This document shows positions 1-11,900 of a DNA stretch of 64,000 nucleotides, piece after piece (positions within the stretch are counted from its first letter, which is position 1; each line of letters starts with the position of its first letter). The notes below the pieces were generated by a model, which saw only the letters and a list, made by a program, of their open reading frames with translations, searched no databases and had not been told where the DNA came from. The DNA is from Mytilus galloprovincialis. Its lineage: Eukaryota; Mollusca; Bivalvia; Mytilida; Mytilidae. Where the stretch lies: the NCBI RefSeq assembly GCF_965363235.1, contig NC_134844.1, positions 78,895,244-78,959,243 on the forward strand, in the 5' to 3' direction. The position numbers and the translations under genes were made by a program.

Positions 1-2418
1 TTAAGTTGATCAGGTTAAAGTTTCCACCATTTTCTACATTTGAAAATGCCTGTACCAAGTCAGGAATATGACAGTTCTTGTCCATTCGTTTTTGTTGCGT
101 TTTGTTATTTGATTTTGCCATGTGATTATGGACTTTCTGAATTGATTTTCCTCTGAGTTCAGTATTTTTGTGATTTTACTTTTCCTACATTTTCAGTGTT
201 TTCCCTTGACATCCTAAACGGGGAAATTTGAAATACCAAATCTTGTTTCTAAAAATTATAGCATTACATCCTTAACATAATCTGTAAGAAAACCAATTCA
301 AATAGCATCACATTCAAGAAATATAGCATCACATTACGATGATGTTAAAAAGCCCTAGGGGGGAACACTGATTGCATAATCCAAACTTAAAAAAAAGATG
401 CACTAGACAGCTCATGCCGCCAACCCGTTTTCCATAAATTGTGCTCAATACCAACTGCAATATATCTGTGAAATCCTTATATGTCAGATGTAGTTTATAA
501 ATATATGAATGAATGCTAATTATTTCCACTGTGCAATTTTCTTGAAAGTTCTGGTTAGATTATAAAAATTGACAACAAAACACATTTTTTAAACCAGCCA
601 GTCCCAACCATGTTCAACATTAACATGATAAGGGGATTTCCCAATCATTCAAAATTTAAGTATAAAATTGAATGCACTGTTTTCACAACTGAATAAAATA
701 AGGGAAGAAACCATACAGAAGAAGCTGGCACTTAATACAAATGGGTGAAAGCTCAGCCTTGCCTTTCAAAACACCATGCATTCGTAAAAACAAATTTTTC
801 AACACAAACAACTATTGCTTACATCTTTATATTTACTGAATGCCTAGAACCAAAACAAAAGGTCAAATAAGTTTAATCAAAGGAACTACATGTAAATTCA
901 GCATGCAAGCAACCATGATTTGAAAAGCTCTTTTTCAATAGCTGAAAATTATAAACAAAAGTAAGCATTGAAAAATATCATAAAAATCCTCAACCTTTTA
1001 TTATCAACCAACATATTTGATGAAGAATTTAGAAAAATCTTCTGAATTTGATAAACTCATTTTCATCTTTTGTTAGTCTAGTTTTGATTGAGAGCAGCTT
1101 TGTCGTGTAAATATTTCTTTCTCTTTAATCATGTTAATACACATTCATTTTCTGCATTTTTAAAGATGTAGGTTGTTTTACAATTCTGACAATGATTCAT
1201 TTTCATTCTGTTTTTGGCAAGCATGGCAAGGTTTTTATTTTCAGTTCTTACAATACCAAAATACTCATTTTCAAAATCATCCTCACCATTATTTGTATTT
1301 TAATCTTAAGCAATAATTTTTTATACATATATTCATTCATTTTTAATAATCTAAAAGCAGTTAGTAATTAATACTTCCTAAATATGTGTTTTACTAACTA
1401 ACAAGTGCCTACATGGCATACGGTAAAGTGAAACATGATACATTGTAAAACACTTGTTTTCTTAAGCATATTAATAAGTGTAATACACTTTTTCTTTATT
1501 TACATGTATTTATATGATGTCAGTTATCATTTATTAACTGCCTATTAATATTATTTACTTCTCTAGATCTACATTTTATAATTTACATGTGTATGAAGTC
1601 ATCAATAACTGTATGCAGGTATGATGGGGAAAAAATGTTTATTTGATTTTAAAAATTATGAATATTTAATATAATAATATGGGTAAGTCATGTATTTTTT
1701 ATGACATTAGCCATGTGTTAGCTATGTATATATATATTTCACTGTGCGAGAAAATTTACAAGAAATTCAAAAGTTGTCTACAGGTCTCATGTTCATTGTC
1801 TAGTTAACATGATTTAAGGTTATTTATATCTAGTACCATAGAAATACACCAATGAAAGAAAAAGTGCAACAAATTTCTTGTAAATTTGAAGTTCATACTT
1901 TTAAGCTGAGAAAATTCATTTAAAGTTTTGCTTGTTTGTTTCTCTTAGACTTAGTCTTAGTTGTACTGAAAAATTATCTGCTTATTATGGCAAATTCGTC
2001 AGTGGTCTCATTTGGGCTGTGTGACATGGGATTGCTGTTAATAGACCACTTTCCAGTTTGTACGTCACGAAAAAAACTCATCAATTGTGCACATATTTAA
2101 GACGTCATTTACCAAATAGAGGGGATCGCTTGTATCCCTGCACTACTAACGTTCATCCAGCTTCTTAGTGATCGTCATTGTGCAGGATAAACAAGAAATA
2201 ATGGTTGTTCTATAGGTACAAAATGTACTTAATTACAATTCCCTAATGACAGCAGTGCTGATTGTCAAAATTTTTATGAGAATTCAATTTGCTGAATGAA
2301 TAATTTGTACAATATGGCATTATAGTTTTCCAACCACTAACTTAACATTGGAACAGAAGTGAAACCAAAACCAAAGTTTTTGACATAATGCATCGAACTC
2401 AAAAGTTGTCTCTTATAC
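1..2418. other. Non-coding AT-rich stretch
   Basis: No coding exon, RNA gene or clear repeat is visible on either strand. Short open frames here have no splice context, no recognisable protein and biased AT-rich composition. A 16-bp inverted match (AAATTTACAAGAAATT near 1754 and its complement near 1873) could form a hairpin of about 135 bases but has no other support. Confidence 0.5.
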
Positions 2419-3530
2419 CGCAGTCCCACTAGGCCATGATCGCACTACGATCTGTGAAAAAAAATGCAAATTTTGATGATCGCAGTACAAACTGGTAGAT
2501 CGCAGTAAGGTTGTATCACTGTTGTGGTGAGGTCTTCAAGATCGTGATGAGTGTGGCCAACTTTGAACATGTTCAAAACAATTGTGGGGCAGTCGTGGCA
2601 AAATCAGGTCGTAGTAGAAGCGTAGTGAGAGCGCACTTAGGTTGTAGGTCGTAGTAAGATGCCAGTTGCTGTACAATCGTAGCAAGAGCGTAGCATAAGC
2701 GTGATTCTATCCTGAGAGACTGCACTACGATCTCACAGCAACGTTATTACGACCTCACTACGACCATCACGTTCTCACCACAACCCAACTATGCTTCCGC
2801 TACGACTATACCACGTTTACACCACACTGTTCAAGATTCTAGCATGCCCTTGCCGTCCCCATCACACTCTTCTTACGACCTGACTACGTTCATACTATGA
2901 CCATCATTCTCATTGTCATTTTCACATGAAATACATTATATATATATACAGGTTTTGTTTGTCTGTATGAAGTTCTTGTCCATTTTCTCTAACGGCTCAA
3001 CCATGCTTCTCGTTTATATAGATTAGACCGTTGGTTTTCCCGTTTGAATGGTTTTACACTAGTAATTTTTGGAGCCCTTTATAGCTTGCTGTTCGGTGTG
3101 AGCTAATGCTCCGTGTTGAAAACTGTACCTTGGCATATAATGGTTCTCTATTTTTTACAATCCAAGATGGAGGAAGACACCCATACCACCTTAAGTAAGA
3201 TCATAGTATGAATGTAGTGTAATCGTGGTAAGAACATACTATAATCGCAGCAAAAGCGTGGTAAGATCGTGTTGCAATCAGATAACTGGTGGTATAGTCG
3301 TAGTGAGAACGTGATGAGCGTAGAAAGATCTTGATAAGCCTAAAGAGGTCGCAGAATAAGCGCGGTGAGAACGTGGTTTAATCGTAGTGGGATCGTTTTA
3401 GAAGCGTAATAAGGATGTGGTAGCATCGTGAAAGCAACGAAAATTTACATTTTCATGCCGCGACCTCACCACGATCTGAATTTATTTTAGATCGCAGTGA
3501 AGGTAATGCGATCGTGGTCTAGTCAGACTG
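2419..3530. mobile_element. Foldback element built of GATCGTAGT-like words
   Basis: The two ends are inverted copies: the left end reads CAGTCCCACTAGGCCATGAT and the complement of the right end CAGTCTGACTAGACCACGAT, both continuing into CGCA. The inside is a dense, irregular run of short words such as GATCGTAGT, AGCGTAGTA and, in other blocks, their complements (ACTACGATC, CTACGACC), so the strand of the motif flips along the element. No open frame is present. About 2940-3190 holds a different repeat inserted into it. It is read as a non-autonomous DNA element; its family is unknown and no certain target duplication was found. Confidence 0.6.
2945..3175 (+). repeat. Abundant bivalve interspersed repeat, nested copy
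   Basis: Contains the words AGACCGTTGGTTTTCCCG, ACTAGTAATTTTTGG and CTTTATAGCTTGCTGTTCGG, followed by GTGTTGAAAACTGTACCTTGG. The same order of words appears at 54336-54500 and, more diverged but longer, at 56210-56476. It sits inside the GATCGTAGT element, so it arrived later. Confidence 0.7.
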
Positions 3531-4346
3531 GGGCTTTAGTAGGCGTGACTTGTAAACATCAAATTTTTGTGTATAAAAAAGGAAAATAAATCAGGCCAGT
3601 TACCTGTAATTACAATAAATATCATTAATTAACCAGGATACAAGAATCTGACAAAACAGTAAGTGTGGTCCTGGATCTGACCCCATTATTTATAATTCGG
3701 TATGATAATAACAACATTTATAATTTACATGGCAGTAAAGGGCGGGCAGTAAACTCCAAATCCAAGGTTAAAAATACATCAAACACACTGGGTCGTCAGC
3801 TATTTTACACACTGACTAAATTTAAAATCTTGTTTCTTCTTTACCAAATTGACAATTTTAGAAAAAGGATCTATGTAGACTATATGGCATTTTTGACTGT
3901 CAAAAACAAACCTTTTTGATATTGTAAATGCGCGTTAGCATTCCACGACCTCGGTCGTTCATGATAGTTAGTTTTTCTGCCAGCTTCTGCTGGCTTGGCA
4001 TCATTCCTCGAGACATCTTTGCTGTGTTTTATGGGAGTAATTTCGCTAATAAGAGATGTTTAGATATTCTTCAACCATTGTATACTTCCTTAAAAGACAC
4101 TTCCGGTTATAACAAACAAGAGGCTCATGTGGTTAGTGGGATTATCTCCCCTGGTAAAAAAACTAGCACTTTAAAAAAAATAGGATTTCTGACGGGCGAT
4201 AATTCAGATTATAAATTATTTAAAAATTAGTTAACAAATTCCTGTCAATGTTCATTATTTATAGTATATTACCCGATAACAGCATCTTTTCAATTTGAAA
4301 ATGCCAGTAGGCTATATGGACCAAACAAACTTGGCCGACTTGATGG

Positions 4347-5483
4347 TAAAATATGCGGAGTGGCTATTCGTCCGGGTAGCCGGACGAATAGTTAAAAATC
4401 TCTATTCGTCCGGCCATCCGTCTGCGGATGCGCAAATATTCAATATCAATAAGAGTGTCATGTGACGTGGAAAGTGTCGCGGATGAGGTGTCGGATAACA
4501 CATGTGGTGTCGGATAACACACGCGCGTATGCAATGGATGTATTGAGAATTGGAGATCGCGATTCATATTTAAAGATGTCATAGAGAAAACCAGAGAGAA
4601 TATGATTGCTTTAAACAATTGTCTATAGGAGTGATTCCAGAACAATAGCGTATACATGTTAACTGTGAGGAATAAGCCTTAAATTAAAGTGAAATTGATG
4701 ATTTACCCCCATTTACCTTATGGGGGCAAAACGCATTCGGAAAAAGTATTATATCAAACTTGCCTGGATGCATTATTTTTTAGTTATACTACAACGCAGA
4801 TCTATGAACATACTTATATGCCTGGACTGGGAATAAGACACCAGGGTTTGGGTATCCCCCCTTTTTCTGTTGTATCTAATATACATTTTTTTTTCTAAAA
4901 AAAAACTTATCGAAAACACAATCCTACTTTTGGGTACAGGTTACACGTGCCTGCCCTTTTCAAATTTCATATGAATTAAAAATCGCTGAACAATTTAAAT
5001 GAAGAATCGTGCATAATCATATGAGGACCTTACTTTAACCAAACTTCACAGAAACTATAAATTCAGGATCTTTTGAAATCATAGATGAAGCCAATAATGA
5101 TTGGCCCGACTATTTACGTAACAGAAAATTCATAGGCAGAACAACAAAAGAGAGAATCATTTTTGCCCCCCTCAATACCAAAGTTCCTTTAGAATATTAG
5201 AATAAAAAATCTGAATCAAATGCACATGTATAATTTTTTTTTTTTTTTTTTATATTAGAATGAGGTTTTTTTTTCATAAAACGAGGTTAGACAATATATT
5301 TTAAAACAACCTGTGCTTCATCAAAAACCTTCAAAACACGATGTTATATCTTCATCATTATATATTTGGCCGGACAAATAGCGAAAAACCGTAAAAATGC
5401 TATTTGTCCGGCTTGCCGGATGAATAGACATTTTCAACTATTTGTCCGGCTAGCCGAACGAATAGCCACTGCCTAAAATATGC
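4347..5483. mobile_element. 1.1-kb inverted-repeat DNA element with 10-bp target duplication
   Basis: The element proper is 4357-5473. Its ends are inverted copies over about 55 bp: left GGAGTGGCTATTCGTCCGG, right (complement) GGCAGTGGCTATTCGTTCGG, each followed by a second copy of the CTATTCGTCCGG word. It is bounded by the direct repeat TAAAATATGC at 4347-4356 and 5474-5483, the expected scar of transposition. The interior has no credible transposase, so it is non-autonomous. A 9-10 bp duplication fits Mutator-like elements; that family call is inference. Confidence 0.75.
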
Positions 5484-8400
5484 ATTCAACTATTTTTCCA
5501 GGACTTTCGACGACGCTCTCCTCTGAGTAACGATTTGTTGCCTTGGGATTGCTTTGTTTCAAAATGGGCATTTTTGTTTTAATTTGTGCACATAGTTGAT
5601 CATAGTTGATCATAGTTACTATTCTGAAATCAGTTATGTTATCAGTGAATAAATTTTTCATTAATAAAACATAGCCCAGGAAGATCTTGACTAAAGGCTG
5701 AGTCAAAGATCCAACTCACTTAATGCGTCTAGTGTCTTCAATTATTGAGGAGTTTCTTCAACCGACAGTTTCTATAGCTAAACAATGGAAGTTTATTGTA
5801 AATATATAGATTTCATGTGTATTTCAAGTTCAAAGTTCCTACAGCTCTTTTCAGAACTTAATCCGAGTCCTATTTTTCAAATCAACCTCTCAGTCAAATC
5901 ATAAAGTATTTCATAACATCTTGCAGTTCCAATTTATATATTTTGTCTCGTAGAAAATTCTGGTGCAGTTAAGTAAGAAAGAATGAAAAATACACATCAA
6001 ATAATACAAAATACAACAACACAACGCGACAGTAAACCCGAACCTGGCTCAGGCATAGGAAAGACATCACGGTATCATTGTGCGGTCTACATTACGTAAA
6101 AAGACAATGTCTTACAATGCAAGAGACAAAATCGAGACTTTAAGAAGAATGAACGTTTTATACATTTTCTACATAGAATTATGATATGATAAAAGTTGAA
6201 TTTCAAAATTTATTTTATGAAAGTATTATTATAAATATATAAATGTTGAGGCTGTTAAAATCACGAATTGTCAAATTTTCTTTCCACACATACACTAGAA
6301 AATACTGAATAGTAAACCACAGTTATATAGGCATCTGCATTTTTCATTTTAAGTGTTTTGTGTGTAATTTGTCACGGTTTTCTGACATTTTAATGATTCA
6401 ATGTTTTCATTGTTCTCAGCTTTTCCACACATTTGCTTCAGAGTAGTCTTTATAACTACTAGTCAAGAAACTCGACTCTCCCTTTGGATCGAACACACGG
6501 CATCCCGTACAAAAAAGGAACATTGTATCACGAGTCCAACGCGTTGGGCGACTATATCAATGGCACTTTTAAACATAAATCATTTTGATGTGTACTCATT
6601 GATATTTTGTTTTTTGTGTCTTCTTGTTTGTTTTTCAGTATAGAAGGTTTCTGTTCTCTCTGACGATCTGGCGAGGCAAGCCAATGAAGCCATATCGGAA
6701 TAATCTGTATCGTTTGTATTTATGTTGCGCTGTAATTAGAACACTATTCCAGGCAAGCGGCTTATCGACTGAGCGCTTATCTTAAATACATTTTTAATCT
6801 AAACACCATATTATTTTTCTATCCGGTACCAATTTAGCCTATAATGTGATTGAGTGCTGGTTGCTGTATGTCTGTCATATTTGTTTCAAGTCGTTAACTG
6901 TATCACATAAATTAAGCTTTTGAATTATGCGACGCTTTTTCGTTCCAGAACTTTTTATAGTATTAATTGTAGATTTCGAAAAAGAGTAGGCTAATGCCAC
7001 TACAAGGCAGCACTCACACCCTCAAAGTGGAAAGGGATTAATATAAGCAGAGACATATAAATTTAGTATACATGTCTCTGATATAAGTTGCAAAACTTGT
7101 TTCCAAATCCACTATAAATAAATATGTTTAAACTAAACATATTAATTGGTTTTGTTCATTGAATTATTGTAGTCTGCATATATTGGCAAGTAGTTGGTTA
7201 CATTCTTATCAGTTTATTGGACGGTCCTGACTAGATAGCATACGGTTGATAACTTTTAAACATAAAACATCTCTTCATTTTGAAATAAACTGGAGAAGTT
7301 TTATTTGCATTAAATGGGCCCAAAAAGAGAATAATACATTATAAGACACTATTTAAAATCATTTTTCCAAAAGAAGGTCAGCGTTTCCCCCCAGGCACCC
7401 CAGCTTCCTCCGTCCATAAAAACGAAAGTGGCGTAAAACACTAATCAATATATCAATCAATTAAAAATAATCATCATTAAACAGTAACGCCGCACAAAGA
7501 AGTATAACATCAACGGACGATGTAACAAACGAGTGTCTTTTCAGAGTGTAGACTAGTAGGTCAATGATTAGCTGGATCTAGAACAATTTCGAATCATAAC
7601 TATATATACTAAATCGCGCTTAAAATATAATTTTGAGTTCATGGGCAGCTTAACTTTGATTGAACTCAATTTCTCAAGTAGTCGTCCTTTCAGCAAGATA
7701 AGAAGACTTGAACGAGAAAGATCAAACAACGATCAATTAAGTTAATTTAGTCACTAGCGTAGGAGCTGGGAATATGAATAGGACAAACCGGACAAAGACA
7801 CAGTGTTTTGTTGTCGCTTCTCATCTAGAAGATAGAGAAGATAGGTCGACGTTATCCAACGGTGATATATGAAGAGATAATTTCTTATAGCAAATATAAC
7901 AGTTTTTGTCTTCACATATATTTATGGGTCCATACCCTCGATATCCGCTTGTATAGAAATGACTGTTCCTTGGGTGCTTTTTGATTGGCATCGGTGCTCT
8001 TTTTAAAGCAACAGTCATTAAAAGGCCGAATACCGCAGTTTTGAAATGATTCCACTGAATTTTCTGTTAATGAAAAAAAACACAACTTGTCATAATTTAT
8101 TTTGTTCGTGTTCTCTTTGTAATCTGCGGTTTGAGATTAAATCAAAACAAAAACAGTATATTCGTGGAAAACATTTAAAAATAAGAAAGTCCGAGACACG
8201 AAGCTCTTATATAGACAAATATAACTTGTGAAAAATAACGAAAAACGGTTATCAATGCAGTTCAATAACTTGTACGATATCTAATATGATATACCGATTG
8301 TTTACAATTAAGACTATTGCATCCCTTGACAAATAATAATGTCAAGGGCGTTTATCAAAATTAGTACTTTTATGTGATCTAAATAAAGTGTTTAAATTTA

Positions 8401-8500
8401 GGAACAAGTTCGACCGAACGAAATAGAAGACGAACTAGCGTGGTCCAGATAAGATAGTACAATTTCAGACGTCATACCATAGATAAACGAACATACGTAT
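5484..8500. other. Intergenic region upstream of the peptide gene
   Basis: No exon is supported. It holds a possible tRNA-derived SINE remnant near 6465-6560 and, at 7381-7465, a fragment with the CGTAAAACACTAATCAAT type of tail seen at the 3' ends of many molluscan SINE/LINE copies. A reading frame at 6401-6643 starts with a hydrophobic stretch but overlaps the SINE-like sequence and has no splice or homology support. Confidence 0.4.
6465..6560 (-). repeat. Possible tRNA-derived SINE head
   Basis: On the minus strand a tRNA-like order is seen: a segment CGCCCAACGCGTTGGACTCG, then ACGGGATGCCG, then GTGTTCGATCC, which resembles a Pol III B box. No full cloverleaf with a paired acceptor stem can be drawn, so it is called a SINE-type relic and not a tRNA gene. 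Confidence 0.3.
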
Positions 8501-8578
8501 ACCGATATATACTTGTTTATTATCATTTTAAAGACACCTGTTGGTCACTGGACAAGTTTAAGAATAGCACTCCAAAAG
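8468..8578 (+). promoter_or_regulatory. Putative promoter and 5' UTR exon of the peptide gene
   Basis: TATATA at 8506-8511 lies about 30 bp before a probable start site near 8536-8541. A consensus donor, CCAAAAG|GTAATA, ends a candidate non-coding first exon at 8578; acceptor sites lie shortly before the start codon (TTTTAG near 8916 and TTTCAG ending at 8939). GACGTCA at 8468-8474 is one base short of a full cAMP-response element, which would suit a regulated neuropeptide gene, but this is inference from a short motif. Confidence 0.35.
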
Positions 8579-8945
8579 GTAATATTAATATTAATACCAT
8601 TTTACTTATTATTACATATTTTTTAAATTATTATATGTATTTTCATAATTCAAATTGGTTGATGTATATTTCATACCTTACATGTTTTGGTTTTAAAATT
8701 TATATGTTCTTCATCCCTAAAAAACGTTATTTTTACGTATACTTAAAAATTGCTGTAATGCTAGTGTTATATATAAAAATTTTGTCTTTGGAAATTCATA
8801 ATTTTACTTTAATAACTAGTAACAAATATCAGAACTAACGTTTTTTTTTTATTTCATTGTTTGTCATTGAATTATATATCAATTTGTTAAGAATGTTGTT
8901 TTTTTTCAAATGTTTTAGTCTCAAGAAATTGCTTTTTCAGACATC

Positions 8946-11900
8946 ATGTTTCAAATATTCGCAGTTTGTCTTTTCACATCAATGGTATTTGGTTATCCAA
9001 TTACAAATGACAGTAAGTATATTACAGTTATTTTCATGTTTTGTATATTTATGAAAGCGATTTACCATGTACGTGTATCAATCGAGGTATGTAACTAAAT
9101 TTTTTAAAACTGGTTTGTATGCCTAAAAAAACAAACAAAGTAGACGAAAATTTATGTGAGCAAAAAATAGTGGCAAATACAGTTAATTTTACAATAGTTG
9201 GACCATTCATATATCAAATTAACATTCAATGGGATTTTTAAACTTGGTGTTTGAAAAATCAAGGCCGTTCAAATTATGATTTTATAAAGTTAGTATTGAA
9301 TAATAATTTTCTGTAACAATTTGATAAAATAAAGAACACTTTCTATTGAAATATATGACAAAGAATAAAAGAAAACACCTTGCTCAAATATGTGCGCCAA
9401 GAATTAACAGATCTGTTTAACATATCATGCGATCTAAATGCCAATTACAGTTGGTTTTATATTGATATTTTTCATTGCAGTTGAGGATTTGGTTACAAAG
9501 AAATACAATGAAGTTTTAAATCAAGAAATTGAAAAAGGAATTGGTTCCTCTAAAATTTTAGAGTAAGTTCTTTATTTATTATCATTGTCATGTAATAAAA
9601 TATGATAGAAAATGAATTCAGTAAATTAAAATCAAATAAATTGTATAAGGAATACCTAAATTTGAAGAGACACAAGTGACATTAAAAGGGATGAAGCCCT
9701 GTAAAATATATATACTTGTGAAAAATCAACTTGTTTTGAATTTGAATAATAATATATATTTGAACTGTAGCCATGCAATAGGTTTAAGATGTATAATTTC
9801 AAGACTTGAAATAAATATGAAATTGTATTTTACAAACAAATATGTTTAATTTTATAGACTTCCTCACAAGATGCAAGAGTTTTTGAAAAACGTTGGAGAA
9901 TATCAGCTCCCATTGGTACAAAGTCAAATAAAAGAAGAAGTGAAAGAATATAGTGTAAGTTTAAACTTCATCCCTAAGTACTGAACTAGAAATCGTATAA
10001 GATGTGAATAAGTAGGACGGACGCAGAAGCATGAAGGCGTGGCCCACTGCCTCACAGTAATTTCACAGAGAAGATTGGGCTATGATGCCAGGCTAGTGAA
10101 ACGACCATTTGATGTTTTAAGGGGTGGGGTGTAGTTGCTTGAAACATAGCTTTCTGAGTTTTGCAGCTTATATAAAATACACGACTTTCTAACTTTATGG
10201 TGTTATAATCTTAACAGGAAAAGTGCATTACTTTAATTTCGATTATGACAGACAACCATTTATCTTGGATTTGAGTAGCTGGAAGGTAAAAGAAAGAAGG
10301 GGGGGGGGGGGCAAAAAAATCAATGATAAATCGATCTTTGGAGAAAAACTAAATGACGAGAATTTTGTTGTGTAACCATTACGCGGCCTGAAAAAAATAT
10401 TAATAATCTAACACTATCAGTATAAAATATAAAAGGTAAAGGATGGATTTAGACAATTTTCAAGAAGGTAAAAGTGAAAGAGGGAACAAAGGAAGATGGA
10501 TGGCTGAATTTAAAACCACTGTACATATGGTCCGTGTAACACTTATCAATTCAAAGTTTTAAAAAGTTTTGAAATTTTAGATTTTTTGAATTTTGATCAA
10601 AGTTTTAAAATATCAAAATTCCAAATTGTGTTAAAGTTTTGAAATTTTGAAATTTTAACCAAATTATCAAAATATCAAAATTCTAAATATCGTTTATAAA
10701 TTTGATATTTTAGAAACTTGATCAAACTTTTAAAATACTAAACCTAATGTGCAATTTTGATTATTTCACTTTTTGAAAGTTTAATTTTTTAAATGTTTGC
10801 TTAAAATATCAAAAGTATAAAGGGGCGACAAGAGGGATGGGTACCTGTAATCACTGATGTAAACACGGCTCTGATAAGAACTATTCTTAGTTATAAATAA
10901 ATAGCATGAAATATATCAAATCATTCTTAATAACAAAATAAATAATGAAAAGAAGAAGTCGGTTTTTTTTATGAAACATGTTAGACATCACATGGGATAA
11001 CAGTATCCTGAAATTTTAAGGTTGTGCATCTATCAAAAAAAATAAAAATAATTAAACCTATTTAAACCGGAATCAACTACGTTAATTTAAATCTCTTATA
11101 TAAGGTTAGCGTTTGAGATAAATAATTCAAAGCTATTTTGTGTTCCCAGTGCCCAACATTTAGAAGTATCAGTGAAAAATGACCAACTCGCAGTAAACCA
11201 TAAATTATTATTCGCCTTTTTGACGTTCCTGATGAAGGTAGATCCAGAAAAAAGCGCTTCGGTAGGCTGGCATACAACTTAAAACGTTTTCCTTTCTTGT
11301 TTATCGATTGCATGATGATAATATATTGCCTTTTATGATGTATTTCAGTTCCAAGAAATGATACCGAAGGAATACTTAAATATAGCGACGCAATAAAAGT
11401 TGTGCTAGGCGTATTTCAGCTGGCCCCTAGACAAAAAAGTGTACTGGTTCAGCCATTATAGACGTAATACTAAACTCCGAAACATAACAATGAACTAAAA
11501 TCAAAATCATACAAGACTTAGAAGGACAGAGGCTCATGGATTGGGACAGGCGCACAAATGCGGCGGGGTTTAACATGTTTCGTGAGATAACAACCCTCCC
11601 CTATACCTCTAGCCAATAAAGAATGAAAAACACACAGTAATACGAACAGTAAAACGCACTTCAATAGGAAATACAAGTCCTATGTCAGAATAGGAAACAA
11701 ACTAAGAAACTAATTAACATGCATGACAATGATAATAAAATAACAAAGGACTACTATACATAAGGCTAGCAGTTACTGTCATACGCCCGCTCCAGACCTC
11801 AATTAAACTAATTCAAAGGTTTTATATGTCCTCATTATGCACACTCTCTCCCTGTTGCATTTATTGCTATTTTGTTCCGGAACATTCATGAAATATTTGT

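Noticed and set aside
6401-6643. Plus-strand frame starting with a signal-peptide-like stretch
   Set aside because: It overlaps a tRNA-like SINE remnant and ends in a T-rich run; no splice sites or family match.
8635-9054. Two short open frames just before and over the peptide gene's first coding exon
   Set aside because: They are in AT-rich 5' intron sequence or in a different frame from the signal peptide exon, which alone has consistent splice phases.
11077-11313. Minus-strand frame of 78 codons inside the peptide gene's intron
   Set aside because: It resembles frames common in interspersed repeats, has no homology that I recognise and lies between the arms of the inverted-repeat structure.
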